Shown one piece after another: positions 14,418-18,481 of a stretch of DNA of 18,481 nucleotides; the first letter of the stretch is position 1, and every line of letters begins with the position of its first letter. Source of the DNA: an uncultured Collinsella sp. (GTDB lineage Bacteria; Actinomycetota; Coriobacteriia; Coriobacteriales; Coriobacteriaceae); assembly GCA_902478935.1 (NCBI GenBank), contig CABSMV010000024.1:1-18481 (forward strand), read 5' to 3'. The notes under the pieces were generated by a model, which worked only from the letters and a program-made list of their open reading frames with translations, was not told the origin of the DNA and made no database searches. Both the position numbers and the translations under genes were made by a program.

Positions 14418-15605
14418 TTAGGAACGGGTTGCGGCGAGCACCTGCGCAGCCTTTTCACGCGCCCATGCATCGATGTCGCGAAGCTGCTCAAACGAATCGA
14501 CCGCCTGCATATCGTGGGAATCCATGCAGGATTCCACAATGCGATCGATATCGGTAAAGCTGCAGCCATCGTGCAGGAAGGCATCGACGGCGACCTCGTT
14601 GGCGGCATTGAGCACGCACGGCATGGTGCCACCCGTCTTGCCGGCACGTTCGGCCAGTGCCAGACAGCGGAAGGTATCCATGTCGGCAGCATCAAACGTG
14701 AGCTGCCCCAGCTCGCGGAAATCGATACGAGGCGCCGGGGTATCCCAACGCTCGGGATACGAGAACGCGAACTGGATGGGAATACGCATGTCGGAAGCAC
14801 CGAGATGCGCCATCACGGAGCCGTCGGCGAACTCGACCATAGAGTGAATCTTGGACTGACGCTGCACGACCACGTTAATGAAATCGAGGTCGCAGTTAAA
14901 CAGATGCATGGCCTCAATGCGCTCCAGGCCCTTGTTCATGAGGGTGGCGGAGTCGATGGTGATCTTGGCACCCATGGCCCACGTGGGATGTGCGAGGGCA
15001 TCGGCACGCGTCACGCGGTCGAGCTCGTCGCGGGTGCGGCCAAAGAACGGACCGCCCGAGCAGGTGAGCCAAATACAATGAGCCTCGCGTGGGTTCTCCC
15101 CCAGATAGCACTGGTAGATGGCGGAGTGCTCAGAGTCGACTGGAATAAGCTGGCCCGGTTGCGCCAACGGCATAAGCAAGTCGCCGCCGACGACGAGGGA
15201 CTCCTTGTTGGCAAGGGCAAGACGCTTATTCGAGGTCAAGGCCGCATGGCTCGCCTCGAGACCGGCGGCGCCCACAATAGCGACGAGCACGCAGTCGACA
15301 TCGTCGCGACGCGCGAGCTCGCAAACCGCCTGCGCGCCAACGCCGAGCTTCGTTCCCTCGGGCAACTCCTGCAGCACGGCGTCATCGCCATGAGCGACAT
15401 CGGCCACGGCAACCGCCGGAACCGAGAACTCGCGGGCAGCGGCAACGAGCTCGGAGGTACTGGAGTTAACGGACAGCGCCGTCACCTGCAGGCGATCGGC
15501 ATGCTGGCGGCACACATCGAGCGCCTGGGTGCCGATAGAGCCCGTACAACCCAGGATGGCAACACGGAGACGTCCATCGGGGCCATACGTCGTCTGGAAG
15601 GACAT
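14418..15605 (-). CDS. dxr: 1-deoxy-D-xylulose 5-phosphate reductoisomerase
   Basis: 395-residue NADPH- and metal-dependent enzyme that makes MEP from DXP, the first committed step of the MEP isoprenoid pathway. The Rossmann motif LGCTGSIGTQALDVC lies at about 18-32, ANKESLV at 132-138, and the metal/substrate motifs VDSEHSAIYQC (156-166) and DSATLMNKGLE are intact, as is the C-terminal NAANEVAVDAFL. The start ATG overlaps the cdsA stop as TAATG, a coupling arrangement. Together with ispG two genes downstream and uppS two genes upstream, it links isoprenoid precursor supply to undecaprenyl-diphosphate synthesis in one transcript. Confidence 0.97.
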   Translation of the reverse strand: MSFQTTYGPDGRLRVAILGCTGSIGTQALDVCRQHADRLQVTALSVNSSTSELVAAAREFSVPAVAVADVAHGDDAVLQELPEGTKLGVGAQAVCELARRDDVDCVLVAIVGAAGLEASHAALTSNKRLALANKESLVVGGDLLMPLAQPGQLIPVDSEHSAIYQCYLGENPREAHCIWLTCSGGPFFGRTRDELDRVTRADALAHPTWAMGAKITIDSATLMNKGLERIEAMHLFNCDLDFINVVVQRQSKIHSMVEFADGSVMAHLGASDMRIPIQFAFSYPERWDTPAPRIDFRELGQLTFDAADMDTFRCLALAERAGKTGGTMPCVLNAANEVAVDAFLHDGCSFTDIDRIVESCMDSHDMQAVDSFEQLRDIDAWAREKAAQVLAATRS

Positions 15606-16504
15606 TACAGCACGCCTCCGATCATCAAAAGCAGCTGCGCGGTAATGCAGCCAAAGATAAGCGAATCGCTACGATCGAGCATGCCGCCGTGGCCCGGGAT
15701 AAGGTTACCGGAATCCTTAACGCCCACACCGCGCTTGATGCGCGACTCGATGAGGTCTCCGATAACGCCCAGGACGGACACGACCACGCCGCACAGCAGC
15801 GCATAGGGCAGGCTGAGCTTGTAGAAGTGCGTCGCCCACAGGATGAGCCAAATCAAAACCGAGCCCAGGATGCCGCCGACAAACCCCTCCCAGCTCTTTT
15901 TGGGAGAGATCTTGGGAACCATCTTGTGCTTGCCGATACGGCTACCCACGATGTAGGCAAACGAATCGGAGACCCAAAGGGACGCGCAAACGCCCACCGA
16001 AAGCAGGGCGCCGGCAAAACCGGGCACGGCATCGCGCAGCAGCACGATAGCCGACAGCATAAAGCCAGTGTAGATGGGACCCATGAGCGTCACGGCCACA
16101 TCAGAGATGCGGGTACGCGGCGACCAGACATACCAAATGCCCACAGCGAGCATCAGGGCAAAAAGCAGGGCATTCAGCAACATCGAATCACCCAACGCCG
16201 ACAGCGGAAAGAGTACGGCGGCAGCGATACCCATGCGCTCGTTAGCCATCTTGCCATCGAGCCTCGTCATACGGAAAAACTCATAGCAGCACAGACCGCT
16301 CATGACAGAAACAAAGATGGCCGTGGGCACAATACCCAAAACCAGGCACAGGATAAAGACAACGGCATAGACGATACCGGCGGCGGCACGGGTGATAAAG
16401 CCGGCAAGCCACGAACCGGTGCCATTCTTCGCTGCGGGCGCTCCCGCAGCGACAGCCTTGCGCTCAGATGTCTTGGGAGCAATTGCCTTGGGACGATCGG
16501 ACAC
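15605..16504 (-). CDS. cdsA: Phosphatidate cytidylyltransferase
   Basis: 299-residue integral membrane enzyme that makes CDP-diacylglycerol from phosphatidic acid and CTP, the branch point of phospholipid synthesis. About eight hydrophobic segments are visible from residue 40 onward. The family signature GDLIESRIKR followed by GVKDSGNLIPGHGGMLDRSD (249-280) is complete. The first 35 residues are a lysine- and alanine-rich cytoplasmic tail, longer than in E. coli and probably disordered. The start is GTG 16504, 2 bases after the uppS stop, with GAGGAGG 7 bases upstream. Confidence 0.96.
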   Translation of the reverse strand: MSDRPKAIAPKTSERKAVAAGAPAAKNGTGSWLAGFITRAAAGIVYAVVFILCLVLGIVPTAIFVSVMSGLCCYEFFRMTRLDGKMANERMGIAAAVLFPLSALGDSMLLNALLFALMLAVGIWYVWSPRTRISDVAVTLMGPIYTGFMLSAIVLLRDAVPGFAGALLSVGVCASLWVSDSFAYIVGSRIGKHKMVPKISPKKSWEGFVGGILGSVLIWLILWATHFYKLSLPYALLCGVVVSVLGVIGDLIESRIKRGVGVKDSGNLIPGHGGMLDRSDSLIFGCITAQLLLMIGGVL

Positions 16505-16506
16505 GA

Positions 16507-17301
16507 TTAAGCCTCCTCGGTCTTGCTCAGACCACCAAACCTACGGTCACGGCCCTGATAGGCCAAAATGGCGTCGACAAGGCCCCAACGATCAAAGTCG
16601 GGCCAATAGGTATCGGTGACGTAGAATTCGGAATAAGCCACCTGCCACAGCAGATAGTTCGAAAGGCGCAGCTCACCAGAAGTGCGAATCACAAGCTCAG
16701 GATCGGGAAGGCCAGCGGTATAGAGGTGGGAAGCCACCATGTCGTCATCAATTGCGCCAGGATCGATCTTACCGGCGGCAGCGTCGAGTGCGATCTGACG
16801 GACAGCGCGGGTAATCTCGGCACGCGCGCCGTAGTTGACAGCAAGCGCCAGCGTCATGCCGGTGTGATTGGCGCACTCGGCAAGACCTCGCTCAAAGACA
16901 TCGCGGGTCTTCTTAGGCAGTGCGGAAATATCGCCCAAAAAGACAACGCGAACGTTTTCGCGCTTAAGCAGCGGCAACTCATCGATAAACGTCTTGGCAA
17001 ACAGGTGCATCAAGACGTTGACCTCGTGTTGCGGGCGGTTCCAGTTTTCGGTAGAAAACGCATAGGCCGAAAGGACGTCGACACCCAAGCGCACGCATGC
17101 GGTAATGATCTCGCGCAGGGAGACGATACCCGCCTTGTGGCCCTCGGTGCGTGCAAGACCGCGCGACGTGGCCCAACGACCGTTACCGTCCATGATGCAC
17201 GAGATATGGTGCGGAATGTTATTGAGGTCAAGGTCGGAAAAACCGACGCCCGCAGGGGCGTCGGCAAAGTACTCGACCAGTTTATGCTCGTCGTATTGCA
17301 C
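16507..17301 (-). CDS. uppS: Isoprenyl transferase, undecaprenyl diphosphate synthase type
   Basis: 264-residue cis-prenyltransferase that extends farnesyl diphosphate with IPP to the lipid carrier for cell-wall synthesis. The pyrophosphate-binding CIMDGNGRWA (35-44, catalytic D38), AFSTENWNRP (81-90) and RTSGELRLSNYLLWQVAYSE (206-225) are intact. The N-terminus is about 12 residues longer than E. coli's before the catalytic aspartate. The start is GTG 17301, one base after the frr stop, with GGAG 7 bases upstream. Specificity for the C55 product is assumed from context, not read from the sequence. Confidence 0.95.
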   Translation of the reverse strand: MQYDEHKLVEYFADAPAGVGFSDLDLNNIPHHISCIMDGNGRWATSRGLARTEGHKAGIVSLREIITACVRLGVDVLSAYAFSTENWNRPQHEVNVLMHLFAKTFIDELPLLKRENVRVVFLGDISALPKKTRDVFERGLAECANHTGMTLALAVNYGARAEITRAVRQIALDAAAGKIDPGAIDDDMVASHLYTAGLPDPELVIRTSGELRLSNYLLWQVAYSEFYVTDTYWPDFDRWGLVDAILAYQGRDRRFGGLSKTEEA

Positions 17302-17302
17302 C

Positions 17303-17839
17303 TTAGATCTCCATGACCTCGGCTTCTTTTTCCTTCAGAAGCTCCTCGACCTTGGCGACATACTCATCAGTGTGCTTCTGGACCTTGGCCTGCTCGCGAC
17401 GGACATCGTCCTCGGTGAGCTCCTCATCGCGCTCGAGCTTGTTGTTGAAGTCGCGACGGATGTTACGGATAGACACCTTGGCCTGCTCGGCGTACTCGCG
17501 GCACTCCTTGACGAGCTCGCGACGGCGCTCCTCAGTGGGAGCCGGGAACGGAAGATGAACGACGGTGCCATCGGAGTTGGGGGTAATACCCAGATCGGAA
17601 GCGCCGATGGCCTTGACGATAGCATTGATGAGTGCCTTGTCCCACGGCTCGATGAGCAGCATGTGGGCCTCGGGGGTCTTGACGGCGGCAACCTGCGTGA
17701 CCGGCGTGGGAACACCGTAATAATCGACGGTGATGTCGGACAGAATGTTGGCATTGGCGCGGCCGGTACGGACCTTGGAGAAGTTATGCTTGAGGGACTC
17801 GAGCGACTTGTCCATATGGGCGGTGATGTTCTCTGCCAT
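17303..17839 (-). CDS. frr: Ribosome recycling factor
   Basis: 178-residue protein (usually about 185) that with EF-G splits post-termination ribosomes. The three-helix-bundle pattern is clear: the N-terminal helix with FSKVRTGRANANIL, the middle domain DYYGVPTPVTQVAAV and EPWDKALINAI, and the long charged C-terminal helices including SIRNIRRDFNNKL. The start ATG at 17839 has AGGAGG 7 bases upstream, formed by the last codons of pyrH, and lies 2 bases after the pyrH stop. The order pyrH-frr is conserved across bacteria. Confidence 0.97.
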   Translation of the reverse strand: MAENITAHMDKSLESLKHNFSKVRTGRANANILSDITVDYYGVPTPVTQVAAVKTPEAHMLLIEPWDKALINAIVKAIGASDLGITPNSDGTVVHLPFPAPTEERRRELVKECREYAEQAKVSIRNIRRDFNNKLERDEELTEDDVRREQAKVQKHTDEYVAKVEELLKEKEAEVMEI

Positions 17840-17841
17840 GC

Positions 17842-18481
17842 TTAATCCTCCTGATAGACGAGCGTGCCGACGGGCTCACCCGCGAGCGCGCGCTTGACGG
17901 TGTCCTCGCCATCGATGTTGAGGACCAAAATCGGCATACGGTTATCCTGGCACAGTGCCGTAGCCGTGGAATCCATAACCTGCAGACCGCGGACAAGAAC
18001 CTCGTGGTAGGTAATCTTGTCAAAACGGACGGCATCGGCGCACTTGACGGGATCCTTGTCGTAGATGCCGTCAACCTTGGTGGCTTTAATCAGAATCTCG
18101 GCGCCGATCTCGCACGCACGAAGAGCCGCGGCGGTGTCGGTCGTAAAGTACGGATTGCCCGAACCGGCAGCGAAGATGACAACGTTGCCCTTGGATAGAT
18201 GGTTGATAGCGCGGCGACGAATATAGGGCTCGCAGATCTCGTTCATCTGGATAGCGCTCATCACGCGGCAGGGAACATCGTTGTGCTCGAAGGCATCCTG
18301 CAGGGCGAGCGCGTTCATAACGGTCGCGAGCATGCCCATATAATCGGCCTGAGCACGCTCCATGCCACCGGCAGCGCCGGCCATGCCGCGGAAAATATTG
18401 CCGCCGCCGACAACGACGCCGACCTCATGGCCAACGGCGAGCAGCTCCTTGACCTGCTTGGCAAGATGGTCGGTAACCGTG
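17842..18481 (-). CDS. pyrH: UMP kinase (N-terminus outside window)
   Basis: Hexameric amino-acid-kinase-fold enzyme that phosphorylates UMP to UDP, linking the PyrR-PyrD pathway products to nucleotide pools. The last 212 residues are present; about 30 residues with the start lie beyond the window edge. Seen: VGGGNIFRGMAGAAGGMERA near the entry, ADYMGMLATVMNALALQDA, FAAGSGNPYFTTDTAAALRA, and KATKVDGIYDKDPV, all standard PyrH segments. It is followed 2 bases later by frr. The promoter of this long operon lies outside the window. Confidence 0.97.
   Translation of the reverse strand, partial: TVTDHLAKQVKELLAVGHEVGVVVGGGNIFRGMAGAAGGMERAQADYMGMLATVMNALALQDAFEHNDVPCRVMSAIQMNEICEPYIRRRAINHLSKGNVVIFAAGSGNPYFTTDTAAALRACEIGAEILIKATKVDGIYDKDPVKCADAVRFDKITYHEVLVRGLQVMDSTATALCQDNRMPILVLNIDGEDTVKRALAGEPVGTLVYQED

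Noticed and set aside
14235..15806. 523-codon open frame on the plus strand opposite dxr and parts of its neighbours
   Set aside because: Codon-aligned shadow of dxr that extends into rseP and cdsA; all three minus-strand genes are complete and conserved.

Overview
The window looks like a chromosomal segment of a high-G+C, anaerobic actinobacterium of the class Coriobacteriia, most like Collinsella. This rests on protein character (short IspG, two-subunit PyrD/PyrK, a bifunctional AdhE) and on strong G/C-ending codon preference, not on a database search. The first 46 bases are not genomic. They match the tail of an Illumina Nextera i7 adapter (end of P7, an 8-base index, the read-2 primer site and the Tn5 mosaic end), so the contig begins in sequencing adapter.

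Layout. (1) 47-4514, minus strand: a de novo pyrimidine operon, transcribed pyrR-pyrB-pyrC-pyrK-pyrD, with pyrD cut off by the contig end. A structured leader (about 4536-4740) precedes pyrR. It holds a candidate PyrR-binding hairpin, mutually exclusive helices and a hairpin followed by seven U. (2) 4967-5155, plus strand: rpmB (ribosomal protein L28), divergent from the pyr operon and closed by a strong terminator. (3) about 5254-6380: a REP-associated tyrosine transposase (RAYT) on the minus strand, flanked by short repeats in inverted orientation that each contain GGGGACAGAC. (4) 6534-10035, plus strand: adhE (acetaldehyde/alcohol dehydrogenase) and a small APH-fold kinase of unknown substrate. 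(5) 10071-10183: two back-to-back terminators between convergent transcription units. (6) 10213-18481, minus strand: a tightly packed housekeeping operon transcribed pyrH-frr-uppS-cdsA-dxr-rseP-ispG-proS. It covers UMP kinase, ribosome recycling, undecaprenyl-diphosphate and CDP-diacylglycerol synthesis, two MEP-pathway enzymes, a site-2 membrane protease and prolyl-tRNA synthetase. pyrH is cut off by the window end.

Most of the window is ordinary core genome. The parts most worth a second look are the site-2 protease, whose cytoplasmic loop carries an inserted winged-helix-like segment, the pyr leader, and the RAYT with its repeats. Several start codons are non-AUG (GTG for pyrB, uppS, cdsA and probably pyrD; TTG probably for ispG) and are chosen from Shine-Dalgarno position. 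Long open frames opposite adhE, pyrC, proS/ispG and dxr are codon-usage shadows, not genes.
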